DNA of 64,000 bases from Ecdyonurus torrentis (GCA_949318235.1 OX439129.1:8067849-8131848); one strand, 5' to 3'. Counted from the first letter of the stretch, positions 14,758 to 28,700 are shown. Program-made: numbers and translations. Notes: generated by a model not told the origin, from the sequence alone.

Positions 14758-14872
14758 TAACATCTCCTATTTTATTGACCCTCAATACACTTATTTGTGT
14801 TCGCTAAACGGTGCTATAAAGTACCCAAATTTGTGTATTAAGTTTCAACCTATAAGAAATGTCAGCTTTTAC

Positions 14873-15235
14873 TTAAAGGAATAGACCATGCAGAGAAAAA
14901 CAAAAACCATTTATATCACAAAACACTTGATGGGATTTACATAAATAACATTATATAGTTTGTCTCAAAACCCACCAGGAGCCCCGTATAGCAGTGATCA
15001 GAAAGTTCGATTTATGCAACCCGCACAACATTTTCATACTAAGTTTTTCATGTTTCTGATGTCATAAACATGAATTTTCAGGCAAATTGCATACTTTACA
15101 GTTTTTTCACACTCTCTCGTGTGGCTAAACTAAGATTCTAGTAAAAATTGTCATCATGCAGTTTTGAAGATCCCATTTCGTGTTTATTCATTAAAAAGCA
15201 CAATACATGTTGTTTTATGTGGTCTATGGCTTTAA
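14873..15235. mobile_element. TTAA-ended MITE, family B, complete copy
   Basis: Left TTAAAGGAATAGACCATGCA, right inverse TTAAAGCCATAGACCACAT. The interior contains ATGGGATTTACATAAATAAC, GTTTGTCTCAAAACCCACC, GATCAGAAAGTTCGATTTAT and CCCATTTCGTGTTTATTC, shared with the copy at 47639. Confidence 0.8.
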
Positions 15236-17359
15236 GGGTCTCTAATAGAGCTCTAATGGTAATAGAAAGATAAATACATTATTTGATAAAAAAAATTGGT
15301 AATAAGTTAATTTCTAATTAAAATAAGTCCTTCTATTAAACCCCAATATATTATATTTCGATTTGAGCTTTAAAACTTGATGTATATAGCATTTCAAAAT
15401 TTATTTAATTTTTACTAAGAATATCCTAATTCTATTTCAAATTCTGAATAGGTATAAATGTGATATATTATCTATATAAAGTGTATTAGTAAATTAGTTA
15501 ATTACTTTATGAGTATATAGAAGATAGTCGTGTCTGTTATGAAGCTGTCAAGGTTGATTTCGTGTGCTCTGCTTGAGTAATTAGCAGACATCCTGCTATA
15601 TCATATACATACATAGTTTGCACGGCGTCAAAATTAGATTAAAATACGCTCTATATAACAAGAAAACACTGCCACACGGAACAATCTTGTTACTAAATGT
15701 GGAAAAAAAGAAGAAGACATTCTGCGTAATTATAAAAATATTTTGTCTTTAATAGAACACACTTATATGAAAAAAATGTACACTTCTATATATATATTTT
15801 ACACTATATACGTAATTAAATTTCATTTGGGAAAGTAATAATGAAGTCAATAATAACCAGGTATATAACAATCTTATACGTGTAAATTACCTTTTGCTCT
15901 AATAAAAATATATAATTCAATTAACAAAACCGGTAGACAGTTATTTTGTGAAAATTATTTAATTAACCTACATACTTTTATATAATATATATAATTAAAT
16001 TATTTTATTAGTTATTATTTATATTATATAAAATACATATATACACAGGATATATTATTTGAAACTGATAATAATTAAATTAAATAAATATACTTTGTTA
16101 ACTAGATGTGAACGGATAGAAAATACGTGTATAAATTTACACAATTTTAATTATAATGATAACTTAATTAAGATAAAATGTAATTGAATTTGAACATATA
16201 TACATACACACGTTCTATATATTATTAATATATTATATAGTGTAAACACTCGCTATACGCAAATCATCAACAAAGATGTTTTTTATTTTTTTATGGTGTC
16301 GTTTAAAATTCTTATTAGATTTTTTGGTTACAAGTCATTTAATAAAGTAAATTGTTTTAATTAGTGTAATTAATTAGCAGAAAGTATCTTGTCAGTCATT
16401 CTATAGCACGCGGAAGTTGTTACTTTGTGTTATCTTGCGTGGCGTGTTGCTGCCTTGCTGCATATATAGTTGGAGAACGGTGGCGCGTGACATGCGTTTT
16501 TTTTTTTTTTTTTTTTTTTTTTGGCAGTCAGCGTGTGCTACAAGGCACTTGCTTGGGGAGCACTGTACTTTTAAATAAGGATCGATTTCTTGTACACAAG
16601 TACATTGAGCTTTTTTTTTTATGTATACAATATAGCTTGTTTTAATTACATTGTTTCTCATTGCTAAAAAAAAAAAAAAAAAAAAAAAATACCAATAAAT
16701 AAAGCTCAACTATACGATGCTATTTTATTGGCAAATTTTTATATGTTGGACAATTTAATTACAATAACATGATTCAAGTTTAAGTATTGCTATCTTTATA
16801 TTCAAGACTACATTGGACTACGAAACTTTAAACAGTTTTAAATATACTTCTCTTTTTTTTATCCAAAAAAATAACGATAAGAAAATTCAAATTAGTTCTT
16901 TATTCAGTAACAGAGCAAGTCCACATGTATGGATATTGGATAGAGTATTATACTGTAGAGTACAAAACAACACAAAAGGAAAACAATTAAATATAGTATC
17001 AATAATAATATTTAAAATCTATGGTAACTTTATTATACGCTTAAAAGAAAGGGATTGAAAACTCAAGTAAAAATAGCGTTTGCGGTTTAGATTGACCCTA
17101 AATACATAGACAGTGACGTATTAAAGGAATGCAAATCACCAGGCACGAGCACAGTTAATTAAGATTTGAATAATTACTTGACACTCTGTTATTAAAACTG
17201 CAACATAATGAGCAATGTTGATACGACAGTATATAGTTGGACTTAAATAACTTGAGATTAAAATTAATAACCTAAAAATATGAAATTCAATACAATAAAA
17301 ATTGGCTAAAACAATCTGTATTGTGTTGACGAGTGGTGTACCGTTTTAGTACACCATCT

Positions 17360-17398
<39 letters not shown>

Positions 17399-18036
17399 AT
17401 GCTCACAATATAAAGTACTAACTCTCTCACTATATATATATATAATACAACAATGAGGCTTGGTAATCATTCATCTGCGTGAAATATATGAAGTAATGTA
17501 GCTGATATTTTTCATCTCTGCAAAGAAGCATTAATTACTGATGTTCTGACATTTTGTCTATCTCCCATGCAGACGTAGTTCGAACTATTAAAATGCAGTG
17601 TATATCTCACCCACCCACCCCACCTCAAGATAACGTGATAAGAGATCGCGAAGTAAGCACAATAAACAAGAACAAAGACGCCTCTTTTACATCAATGCAA
17701 AAAATTATTATCTTTTGATGTTAACCGCTATATGTATAGCAGACGCCATAAATCATTACTAATTAATGAACTTTGATCTCAAGTATTATATTAATTAATT
17801 ATTAAGAACATATGTATTAGATAAACTAAAGATGAAAAACATTTTGCTGTATCAGATATTCAATATACAGTATTATACTTCATGTATGACACTAAAGAAA
17901 AAAAGTTTGAAAGAGAATAAAAATATTATGAATTCGACGCTATAATGGGTTTTGCATAATACATAAGAATTGACTTTAGAAATCGTTAAAATGCTATACT
18001 GCTATGCGGTACAATAACTCTTATATTTATACTGTA

Positions 18037-18164
<128 letters not shown>

Positions 18165-18823
18165 TTCATTTGCGCTTTCATTAATGTAAAATTTCATATT
18201 TATTCACTATTTTTTTTTCTATACCGGGGTTCTTCATTTGTCATTCCTTTTGTCATATTTATGTTTCTGCAAAGATGTCGTCATCCACAGACAGACTCGA
18301 TTGAAAAGGGCAAAGTTGAGTCGTGAAACAATAACTCTGACGTAAAACTACCTGTTTATTGATAAAAATAAAATCTTGTTTGTTGTCATAGACTGGCTAA
18401 ATAAAAACACGCTGTCAAAAACAAAACTTACATAAAAACAAAACTGAATAATTATATTTTTAAATATACGTTTTATATAATTTTCAATATAATGTAGATT
18501 ATTATTGAATTGTAAGAAATGTCCCTTGATATATTTAATAAAATTTAATTTTCTGTTGCACTGTTTAATTTAGAAAAAGTTAAAATTGTATTTCCTAACA
18601 CTTTTTATAATAAAGTATGCTGCACTGCGCAGTATGCAATTTGTATATATAGCAAACTGAAAGTCGCACTACATATTAATTAAATTGTCTGCAAGAAAAA
18701 TAATTGATGTTTTTTCAATATTTTAAACGAAGAGTGACCAATTATAAAATATAATAAATTAATTAATAAAATTAATAATTATCATTATGATGATGACATT
18801 GGGGCATGTTTTTACTTGGCCCC

Positions 18824-20226
18824 CCCTGCTCAAAATTCTTGGCCAAGACCTTGCAAGATCTTGCAAGATCTTGAACAAGATTTTTGGTCAAGACCTTGCA
18901 AGGTCTTGTGTCAAGATCTTGCAAGGTCTTGGTCCAAGATCTTGCCAGATCTTGGACCAAGATCTTGCAAGATCTTGAACAAAATTTTTTTTAATGCTTA
19001 TTTTGATATATAAATAAGCAGCGCATTAGTTACTGAACATTTTGGTGCTGAAATGTAACAAAAGAATTTAAAAAAATATTTTTGCGTTGTTATTATATAT
19101 AGCTTGAACTTTAAGTTTTTTTTCACCCATCCAACTACTGACCACGCTCGACGTTGCTTAACTTTGATGATCACATGGGAGCCGGTCCTAGCACTGCAGT
19201 TCTGTAACAGACTTACTAGAACTCCGCAATTTGAACTATATAACATTGTAACTACTTCGGACTTATACTGCTAAGTACCCTCAACCCCTAAAAATATGAA
19301 ATTTTGTATTTAGGGGTAAAAATGGGTGAGGAATCCAATAAATGGATTAGTTTTATTATAGAACTGATATTTATATATAATATATTATACTAAAAATTAC
19401 AATTATACATTTTCTTGCTAAAAATCGATTTATTATCAAGTCGTAATAAAAAAAAACATTACTATCATTTTAGGGTGGTTTCAGCTTAGGGGTAGTTCAA
19501 GATCTTGACCTATCTTGCAAGATTTTTTTAATTTTTGCAATTTTGTTAAAAATCAACGTTTAATAAATAAAAAGTAAATAGCAATATACTCATTCACCCC
19601 TAACACATTTTAGGGTGCATTTAAGGGGTTGTTCAAGATCTTGACCATTCTTGCAAGATTTTCAGAAATTTGCAATTTTTCGAATAAAAATAAAAAGTAA
19701 ATTACAAAATACTAAATGCACCCTTCGTTTTAGGGTACAGCCAAGGGGTAGTTCAAGATCTTGACCAAAATCTTGCAAGATTATTTCAATTTTACAATTT
19801 CCTTTTAAAAAGCTACTTTTAAATTTCATATAAAAAATAGAACCTCGCTTCAAGACTTTTAACTCATTTTAGGGGCTAATCTCCCTTTCCCCCCATAAAA
19901 AAAAAAAAAACTTGCAAGATTTTGTTACAATCTTGCAAGATTAATTTTGCAATCTTGAAGTATTTTCATCAAGATCGGCAATGTCCTCAAAATAAAATTT
20001 TCTAGAAAGATTTTGCTGATATCTTGCAAGATTTTTTTGGCAGTCTTGAGCTTTAACAGTTCAATACTTCAAGATTTTATTTCTTGAAACCAAAAATAAA
20101 TCTTGCAAGATTTTAAAAAATTCTTGCAAGAAATAGGTCAAGATCTTGAAGTTTTGTGCAAGATCTTGCAATCTTGAAGCATCTTGCAAGACCTTGCAAG
20201 GTCTTGTCCAAGAATTTTGAGCAGGG
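18824..20226. mobile_element. 1.4-kb terminal-inverted-repeat element rich in TCTTGCAAGA
   Basis: The left end CCCTGCTCAAAATTCTTGG and the inverse of the right end agree for about 34 bases apart from one mismatch. The interior has dozens of exact or near copies of the self-complementary word TCTTGCAAGA, dense in the first 150 and last 350 bases. Between 19460 and 19920 a unit of roughly 120-150 bases (TTTAGGGT, AAGGGGTAGTTCAAGATCTT, GACC) is repeated three or four times with divergence. No transposase ORF is present. No clear target duplication is visible. Family unknown to me. Confidence 0.78.
19123..19199 (-). ncRNA. 5S rRNA-like segment (degenerate)
   Basis: Read on the minus strand, about 75 bases follow the middle of eukaryotic 5S rRNA: CGGCTCCC, GATCATC, AAGTTAAGCAACGTCGAGCG, TGGTCAGTAGTTGGATGGGT, GA. 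These contain the internal promoter elements of 5S genes (box A around AGTTAAGCAACG, the intermediate element, box C around TTGGATGGGTGA). Resemblance stops after box C, where an A-run starts, so the last third of a 5S gene is missing. It is therefore not a functional rRNA gene; it is either a 5S pseudogene or the 5S-derived head of a SINE3-like element. It lies inside the inverted-repeat element 18824-20226. Confidence 0.7.
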
Positions 20227-20360
20227 CCGTCATTTCATCATTTAGCGTTGCGAGTCCCTGAATAATTACTATATCAAACACTGTAAAATGAGGGATGCTA
20301 AATAGACACTTAATTTTACGTGAAACTTTTTTTTTTTTTTACCCTCACTGATAAAGGGAA

Positions 20361-20466
20361 CTGATGAACTGATAAGGGTTCAAAGGGAACCTATAAGGGT
20401 TCTAATTGAACCTATATAAGGGTTCAAAGGTAACCTGTAAGGGTTCAAAGTTCAAAGGGAACCTTG
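20361..20466. repeat. Degenerate minisatellite of AAGGGTTCAAAGGGAACC
   Basis: Four to five copies of a roughly 23-base unit (AAGGGTTCAAAGGGAACCTA) differing by a few bases, starting 135 bases after the 18824-20226 element. Confidence 0.85.
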
Positions 20467-21656
20467 AAAGTGAAAATGGTGTGAAAGTGTGTATAAATCG
20501 TTCATGGTGTGTAATTTTTATAAATATATATCAAATGTCTCGCACAATATTCGTACGCGTCCCTAAGTTATATCCACGTGTAAAGTGCCTACAATAGCAG
20601 CAGCAGCTTCAGCATAGATATCGATTTTCTTTTGTTCTTTTTCTCCTGATGTAGCAGGCAGGCACACTGCAGCCACCCACGCATACAGTATTATAGTGAA
20701 GAGCCACGCAGCCAGCATGTGGCAGTCATGGCGTACTACTGCACCACTTTGGTCATGCGCAAAAATTAAACAACCCTTCTTCTTTTTTTTTCTTAACCCC
20801 CTTATAACACTATAAAACTAAATAGAGAACCATTTTATATTATTACTATTATTTGGTGTTTTCTTAAACTTCATATATATTGTGGTAGAGCACAAAAACT
20901 ATCTGTTATTGAAGTTCTTTGTTTTTATAGCAGTTGAGTATATACAAGAACTTTATACATATACGAGTAATTTGAATTTGAATTTTTTTAACAGTTAATT
21001 GTCTTAGGGCTTTTATATACATATTATACACCACAGTATTATACTGTTGGGGAAAAAAAAGAACTATTGCAAAATAATATTATATACGAAGTGTGTAATG
21101 TATGAAAAGGTGTTTTCATGGTCTGAAATTTTCAATTTGAATACACGAACTGAATTTTGTTATATATATTATATAAAATATGTATAAAAACATATGGAAC
21201 AAAAATTGGAATAGGTGAAAACACCTTACCAAAATTCAATTGTATTTAACTGCGTTATTATAAAGCACATATTTATATACTTTCGCTTAAAAATAAACTT
21301 TTAAGCAAATAAAAGAAAAATATTGAAATTTAAATATAAATTTATTGCGAAAGAAAAATAATGTAATAAAAAAATGACTATATTTATATTAAATTAAATT
21401 TAAGATTGAAAAAAAAGAAAAGCAAAACAGTGCGTATAAAATACAAGAATTCATTATGCAGATTATTTTTTATTGTATTGTAACCCTTCAGTGAGGTGGA
21501 AGCAATATTCCTTTGCCAAACAGACGATTTTTTTTTTTTCCTTCTTTTATTTCATGTTAAATTTTCATTTCATTTTCATATGGTTAATTTTATTCTCTCA
21601 ACTGAAAAATGTACGGGAAAAAAAGAAGAAGAAAAAGTATATGAAACGCGTTTTAT

Positions 21657-21698
<42 letters not shown>

Positions 21699-22536
21699 GT
21701 CACACATAAAATAAGTAAAAAAAAAAAAAAAAAAAAAAAAATTGTAATTTTGAGAAGCAATTACTACGTAAGAAGTGAAAATCTCATTTTTGGATTCATT
21801 ACCTGCGATAATTAAATAAACAGAGATGAGAGTTTGTCGTGTAAACTTAGCTAACTTAGTTATATAATTAAAAATATCTCTTCACTTAATGAAAACTTGG
21901 AAAGGTTGGTCATTTCAAGTGAAAAAAGTAGAGGGACAGGGGTAGGCAGGCAAGTGTTGCTGCTGTCGTTATAAGAAAAAAAATTAGATTTTGAAATTTA
22001 ACTGTATTCAAATTTTGTATCAACTTATAAATTTAAGAATTGGCCATCAGAAAAGAGGGGAAAATGAATTAGTTTTCAGTTTACGTATATCAAAATCCCG
22101 TTCCAGTTTTCCAGTTAATATGAAGTTAGTTAGTTGGGTAGTTTTATTGACTCCCCGTCATTATTGTTGTCTTTTCTTATTTATATCAATGATGTTCGTA
22201 AACCCTGTTTCCTTACTCCGAAAAATGCGCAATTTCATTTAAAATGCATTATAGGTGATCGTCATTTTTTCGTGGTTTGGAGCACAGGAAAAAATAAAAT
22301 AAAAAGGGGGGGGGGGGGGCGAACATAATTGTTTTTGTCTGAATAAAAAATATTATTATTTACAAAGTGCTCTTCCCTAAACTATAGTGGATCAAATAAC
22401 AATTTCAATTAAAAAGCGGCAATAACTTGATATTCACTATATACCCATACATATAACTTGCAGTATTTTACTATTATATAAAATGTATATACTTAATTAT
22501 ATGATATTTATAATGTTGTTGTTAATATTTTTGCAG

Positions 22537-22751
22537 ACATACTCCCAACAAAGAGTACCTACAGCAGCCTCCCCAGCCACAACTAACAGCAGTGGTTCTA
22601 GTAGCAGCAACGCTGGTTCACAGAACGGTACCATCAGCACCAGTGTGAGTACAGGAGGGACTGGATCAGAGCAGCTGAGTAAAACCAACTTGTACATCAG
22701 AGGACTAAACCAGAATACAACTGACAAGGACCTCGTTAATATGTGTTCACA
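22537..22751 (+). CDS. RBMS: RBMS exon: low-complexity N-terminus and start of RRM1
   Basis: Acceptor TTTTTGCAG precedes codon TYSQQRVP in phase 0; donor GTAAGT follows two bases of a Gln codon. It encodes a Ser/Thr/Asn/Gly-rich linker, then [14 protein letters not shown], the conserved entry to RRM1 with RNP2. The upstream in-frame ATG at 22483 would add a hydrophobic stretch encoded by the polypyrimidine tract and is not a credible start. Confidence 0.9.
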
Positions 22752-25700
22752 GTAAGTTATATATAGGCACTATTAAAGCCATAGACCACATAAAACAACG
22801 TGAATAAACACGAAATGGGATCTTAAAAACATGACAATTTTTACCAGAATGTTAATCTAGTACCATTAAATGGTGTCTCCATAAGAGAGATAATTAAGCT
22901 TATAATTAAAATTAACTTTTATTGAGAGTTCACCTTGTGTGGATCCAGGTTAGAATGTTTGTTAGGGGGGGGGGGGGCATATTTTTGTTTCTCTCCCGCT
23001 ATTATTAATCACCGGGGGAAAGGGCGGGTGGTAATAACTGCAATATATTTTGATGGTTTAATTGAGAGAGGTTTTTAATTCTCACCCTCCATCTACTTTT
23101 TTATTATTATTATTTCATTCATATTTTTATTTGAGTTTGTATTTACAAATTAATAATATAATTATTTGTTAATTTTCTTTTTACTATTTATTGGTATACA
23201 ATTAAAACTTGTTTTTTAATCTTTAGGATGTGATTAAAATTATCCAGTAATAAAATGTTTTTTAATGTTTTCATTGATTAATTTAAAAAATTGTCATTCA
23301 AACTTATAGATATTAAAATACAGCGTCATGTTCATTTTTTTTTTCTTTTCAAGAATTGAATCTGTATAAACAAAATTAACAAGTTTCATATCATTATACA
23401 TAATATTATGCTTATTTTATTACAAAAGAATGGCTAATTATTATGCACTATATTTCAAACCATCGTTCTTTTTTTAAATCTGTGATATTGTGGTAAATTT
23501 CTTCAAACTTCCAATCGGACTGTTCGTTATTTTCAGCGCTGTAAATATTTTCACTTTTTTTTTTTTTTTTTTTTTTTTTATTTATATACGTATAAATAAT
23601 TAGTTATTTTAGGCTTCTTTTATATTTTTTAAAAAGTTATTTAAATGGTAGCCATTTTATGAAGTAGTTAATTATTTATTATTATCGCCAAAATTATTGT
23701 TAGTTCAAATGCTTATCATAAAAATAGTAGATTAAAATATAGAAACACTTAAAGGCGTAGTACACCTGGAACAAAAAAGTTGCGTAATATCCTAACAAAC
23801 CTGAAAATCAACGTTGATTTGGCCGGAGTCATTGATTTCTAATTTATTTTCCAATCACAAAATGCCGCTGGCGGTCACTGACGACACAGCTCGCCTGGTC
23901 CACGCGCAAGTAAACCGGGCGAGCTGTGACGTCAGTGACCGGCAGCGTCATTTTGTGAATGGAAAATAAATTAGAAATCAATGACTCCGGCCAAATCAAC
24001 GTTGATTTTTAGGTTTGTTAGGATAGTACGCAACTTTTTTGTTCAAGGTGTTCTACACTTATTTTATTTCAAAGTAAATGCTTTTTTTTTTTTTTTTTTT
24101 TTTTTTTTTTCCCATTATTAAATGTAATTATTTCAAATTAAAATGTTATAAAGTAGCAACAGAAGATAAAAAGTTGAAATTTCTCGTTAGGTGGTGTAAT
24201 ATTTATTTTCCAGGGTAGCTGCCTTCATTTGGTTTTAGGATGAGTAATAAAATATAATTTGCATGGCATGGCTTCATAGAAATATAGTGGATTGTGAAAT
24301 TTTATCGTAAAAAAAATATATATATAGAGATGTATATGCATTCTATAATTATATAGAGCTTGAAATCAAAATGAATTGAAGTCTGTTTATATTTTCTATA
24401 TAATATTAAGAAGGTGTATTTTAGCAGCATTATCTCTCAAATTACGAAATATAAAACTATTTTGAAGTATATATAAAAGTTACTTTTAAGATTTGTTATT
24501 GCAGAAACCTGTGAAATAACTCAATTTTTTCATTTTGAAACGAATTTTTAAATTATCAAATTTTACTGGTGATTCAAGTAAATTTAGGAATTTTAACTAT
24601 TATTAAGGAAAATAAAAAACATAAATCTTTAAAATTCATTAGTCAAGGGTAATCAACATTTTTAAACCATTTAATTAATTAATTTATTCATCGTGTTAAT
24701 TATGTAAAAAAAAAAATTAATTCTGTAATTAACTATTTTCAACCCAATTTTGATAACCTTCTCCCTTGAATTAATTTTACTTTAAGATAAAATGAAAATA
24801 ATTTGAGATTTTGTTTATAGATATACAATAGGTGCGATTTAACAAAGCTCTTACATCAATTAATCTTCTTAGAATTTCCCACTATGCTTAAATATCTTAG
24901 TTTTTAGGATTCCTAAAGCCTTTTTGGCGACCTAATTGCTTTGATGAAGCGCACCTAGTGTTTTTGTTATTATTTAACTTTTTTTTTTTTTTTTTTTTCA
25001 ATAAATTTATTTATTTATTTTAATGCATTTTGGATTATTTTTCCTAGTGAACTCAGCTAAAAGTTTGACAGTTTTAGTGATTGAATAGTTTGATTTTGAT
25101 TTTTTTTTCCTTGCATTTTTCTCATTTCTATTCCAAGGTGGAGAGACTTCAATCACAAATTTCCCTCTGTGTATATTTTTATTATTATTATTATTATTGT
25201 AATGTTACCAATAGTATGAAATTAAAATATGTTTTGTGTTTCAGATATGGGACTATTATTTCAACTAAGGCCATCTTAGATAAGAATACTAATAAATGTA
25301 AAGGTACATAAAAACACCAAAACCCTCTTTATTTCCACGGTGGCCTTTCATTGTATAGATATTTCCTCCGCTGTATTTGTGATGCTCAATTATTTCTTGA
25401 GCTTTCAAAACTTTATGATTATATTTTTTTTTATTGCTGTGAGTCAGGGTCATAATCATACACACTCATCCCTTGATTACACAGATTGAGGACCCAGACC
25501 ATTTTGAATCATTACTTTGTACCACCATGGAAGTAGGGGGTTTTATGTTAGAGGTTTTCAATTAAATTGGAAGATTAAATAATATTCTTCATATTTTAAA
25601 TTTTGCAGTTTTAAAATATTTGCAAAATTTAATTCATTTTTAAAATTAAATAATAATTGTTTCTTTCCAATAATTAATACAGTTTATAAGATTTTATTTA

Positions 25701-28700
25701 TAGATTCAATTTTTTTTCTTTTTTTTTTTTTAGTTATTATAAAATCTTGTAAAAATTCATATTTTAATGTAAATTAAATATTTTTAAAAATAATATAAAT
25801 AAATTTCTACTACTTGTACTTCCTCAAGGCAATTCTAAATAACAATCTAAATAAATCAATAAACTAATTTGTTAGGTTAGGGCTTAGCTAACACAACACA
25901 TACACATCCAAAACTTAAACTGTTGATAAAAAATAAAAGTAACCTTTTTTTTTTTCTTCAATTTTTTGTGTTTATAGGGTATGGATTTGTGGATTTTGAA
26001 TCTCCTGTAGCGGCCGAAGCTGCCGTGAAAGCCTTACAGGCTAAGGGCATCCAAGCACAGATGGCGAAAGTGGGTATCTCACTTGTGCATCGTAGGCAAA
26101 GTGTACGTTTGCATGCAGTGGGAGTATAACATCCACACCTATATGACGTAGTGAAGTATACCGTAGTTAGAACAAAACTTTTTTTTTAGTATAGACTATT
26201 ATTGGAACACCCTGTTTAAAAAAAAATGACATATAGTATAAATATAAAAAAATAATTTTAATTTCCATTTTAAAAATTGAAAGTTAAAAGTTTTCATAAC
26301 TAATTCAGCAATACCTCAGTATACAGTACTGATTTTAACGAACTAGCTATTGAATCATTTACAAAAATTTCTTAATAGAAATTATAATTAATTATACAAT
26401 ATTATACTGTATGTCAATCTCTATACTAGAATTTTTATATAATATTCTGTAAGCTGGAACACAAAAAAGCTTATATTGTTTTAGACATATTTTTGCCTGA
26501 CTTCAGTTACTGTTTTTGGCAAGGAAAATCTCCATAAAAGGAGCTATAAAAAAGATATTGTCACCCTTTTCTATGTGTGTTTCTTAAAAATATTTCTATA
26601 CTTAAAAAGGAAATTAATTGGTAAAGTTTACTTCTAAACCAAAGCAATGTTGAAAAGTATTTTAAATTAGAATTATAACACAGGCATGATTTTTTTTTAA
26701 AAGCAACTCACTTAATGCTGTAATGGTAAAAAATGTGTCTAAATTAATAAATCTTCTATAAATTGTGCACAAAAATACTTACTTATAAACAAAATGCAAC
26801 TGATATAAAAATACAAATAAGCACTTAAAATATATGACTTTTGTAATTAAAAATTATTAAATTGTAGCAAAATTGTAATGACTTTAATGCTCTTCTTACG
26901 AGAGAATAAACAAAGATGCTCACATACATTCATAGAGGTGCATTTCAAATACATCATATTTGTTGTAACTTTGCGTGGCAAATTGTTAAATATCATTGTT
27001 TTAAATGGTAATAATTATTTTGCTGTACTAAGTTATAACAAATGTAAATGAATATGTAAATGAATGATGTAAATTATAATTTCAAAAGTTGTGTATTGTG
27101 GGGTTAGTGGTTCATCTCATAGTGATAAGGGTTAATTTTAAAACTAGTTTGGTATGTTATGCAGAGTTTAATTATGTAGAGCTATTTAATGGTGGCATAT
27201 TTGAACTTCTTAATTATTATTATAATTAATGAAATATGAAAAGCTTTGTGTACTGGCTTACAGTTAATTATTATAAATAGGAATTTAAGCACTAAATTGT
27301 TTAGATGAGTCACTATAATATTGTATACACATGATTGTGATAATATATTTTACCATTTTAATTCAGTGTGTGCTTTTCTCATAAGAATAACAATGCAGAT
27401 TTAGCATGGGTTTTTGAATGGTTAAATGTATTAACACAATTGTGTGTACATTAAATAGGAATTAATTCATTGAATTTTATTAAAATTAAACATATTTTAG
27501 GAGTTGTTTGTTTAGAATATCGAAGTATAACAAAATAATAATATAGATAAAATAAAGTTGACCAAAAGGGATAGGAGGAAACCAGCAGGGCCTTACTATA
27601 GTGAAGAGTCCCATAGCTTATATAGTGAAAATATTGCTAGCACAGAAATAAAAAAATAATGATAATTACACATATTGCATATTGGATAGCTTTTGGCACT
27701 AAACTCTAAGAGAAAACGGAGTGTGTTTTGTTTTTATCAGTCCTTACAGACTCAGAGAAAACTATGATTGGAAACTATTCCTAGTTTTTCTCCTAGTCTG
27801 TATGTACTGATGAAGGCATAACACGGACCATTTTCAGTTAGCGTACAATGCCAAAAACTATTCAACATGTGAATTATTATTTTTATATCTGTGCTAGCAA
27901 GATTTTCACCCCACTGTGTGACTTTCTACACTATGGAGAGACCCTTGCTGATTTTCTGTGACCTTTTCTTTCCAATTCATCATGCCAAAGAGCAATGGTT
28001 CATATCTCAATAGATAGAATAAAATAAAAATACAGTAAACTCTCAATGGGACTTACTGGTAAGTGTGATTAGCCAACCACACACTAGCTTAGGGAAACCT
28101 TAAGTCCAATAGATTATCAGGACCAGTTTTTTTCAAAAATATTTATATGAATATTTTAAAATTATTGTGCCGAGGTTGCAACTATTTAAATGATGCATAT
28201 CAATGTTGTTGTGAGCAATATGTGCAACTCATTTTTTGTCACGCAAAGCAAAATGTCTGTCTCGTTATTTGTCACGTGTAGCAATATGTGTATCTCGTTT
28301 TTTGTCAAGCTATGCAAAATGTGTAAGTCGTTTCCGAACGTAATGTAGATGGCACTCGACTTACACATATTGCTTCGCGTCTCAAAAAAAAAACGAGATA
28401 CACATATTGCTACGGGTGACAAATAACTAGATAGACATTTTGCTTCGCGTGACAAAAAACGAGACACATATTGCTCGCAACAACATCGATATACTAGACA
28501 CTTAAACATTTTTGGCTAATAATAAAATGTAAGAATTGTAAATCACTGGTAGCATCTAGTGTTACTCAAGTAGCCATCATTATTCCTTAAATATTTTCAA
28601 TATAAACATCTTAACTTTGGAGAAAGAGGGGGGGGGGTCTTACTGTTACGTTAAGTTAAGAGTTTACTGTATAATTTTAGTAATGTATTTTAAAAGTGAT

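Larger units (their letters stand above)
12440..18000. other. Gene-poor AT-rich region
   Basis: Holds the elements at 14536-14757 and 14873-15235, homopolymer tracts and a GC-richer patch at 16405-16560. No recognisable coding exon on either strand. It may be RBMS intron if the first exon at 10807 is real. Confidence 0.55.

Noticed and set aside
18772..19013. Overlapping ORFs rich in LARSWTK and CKILQDL repeats
   Set aside because: Produced by the TCTTGCAAGA repeats, which are open on both strands because the word is palindromic.
22483..22536. ATG upstream of the first placed RBMS exon as the start codon
   Set aside because: The 18 codons before 22537 are the intron's pyrimidine tract and acceptor, giving an implausible hydrophobic leader absent from the family.
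28186..28509. Minus-strand ORF with repeated [14 protein letters not shown] peptides
   Set aside because: It lies entirely in the family H hairpin; the peptide repeat reflects the DNA repeat, and the similar ORF at 49421 is the other copy.
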